Shown: positions 4,947-5,031 of the stretch, piece after piece | Position numbering within the stretch: the first letter of the stretch is position 1 | How the letters are laid out: each line of letters starts with the position of its first letter | Origin: an uncultured Alphaproteobacteria bacterium | GTDB lineage: Bacteria; Pseudomonadota; Alphaproteobacteria; CAKMZR01 | Direction: 5' to 3' | Assembly (NCBI GenBank): GCA_929200455.1 | Contig: CAKMZR010000135.1 | Span: 1-5,031 of the forward strand | Length of the DNA: 5,031 nt | Position numbers and translations under genes: made by a program | Notes under the pieces: model-generated | The model's database searches: none | The model's input: the letters and a program-made list of their open reading frames with translations, nothing else | What the model was told of the DNA's origin: nothing

Positions 4947-5031
4947 CCAAGCGAGTTATGACCTAATGCCTTTTACTTCTGACTTTGTAGAAAGTTTGAG
5001 TATAGGTCTCTTAGCTTGAGTTTGGCACCTA

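Noticed and set aside
4829..5031. A possible tRNA or small protein in the right-hand non-coding stretch
   Set aside because: I found no cloverleaf with paired acceptor and T-arm, and the open frames on both strands are short and resemble nothing known.

Overview
The window looks like part of an alphaproteobacterial chromosome of medium GC content. The S6, S18 and L9 proteins all carry the forms I associate with that class: S6 with an EYWGL...KAHY stretch, S18 ending KRARFLALLPY, and L9 with SE[TS]GxLYGSV and a long acidic tail. The assignment is by remembered family resemblance, not by a search. Family and genus cannot be fixed. The plus strand is rich in G and T throughout, even across genes encoded on the minus strand, so a strong replication-linked strand bias is likely.

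Layout. Plus strand, left half: the 3' end of rpsI (ribosomal protein uS9, to 214), then a 138-base gap holding a TTGACA-type promoter, an imperfect 28-base palindrome over its -10 region and a possible 11-codon leader ORF. A two-gene transporter operon follows: a small two-helix DUF4212 subunit (353-619) and a large sodium:solute symporter subunit (679-2448) with an EF-hand-like insertion. A very G-rich spacer with quadruplex potential and a second candidate promoter precede an unrecognised four-helix membrane protein (2572-3300). Minus strand, right half: the rpsF-rpsR-rplI operon (S6, S18, L9) running from 4799 down to 3529. The two halves converge on a 228-base spacer (3301-3528) full of short direct repeats and hairpins. 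The last 230 bases are non-coding as far as I can see. They hold the rpsF leader and possibly a rightward promoter for a gene beyond the edge.

How the genes work together. The two transporter subunits should form one sodium-coupled uptake system in the inner membrane, probably for a small organic acid. S6 and S18 bind each other and the 30S platform; L9 is in the 50S subunit; S9 is in the 30S head. The rpsF leader can fold its Shine-Dalgarno sequence into a small hairpin. That would suit translational control, and S6:S18 feedback is known in other bacteria. I see no mobile element, CRISPR array, tRNA or rRNA. Nothing here is clearly a new system. The strongest leads are the repeat-filled spacer, the unknown membrane protein, the leader-ORF/palindrome arrangement upstream of the transporter, and the rpsF hairpin.
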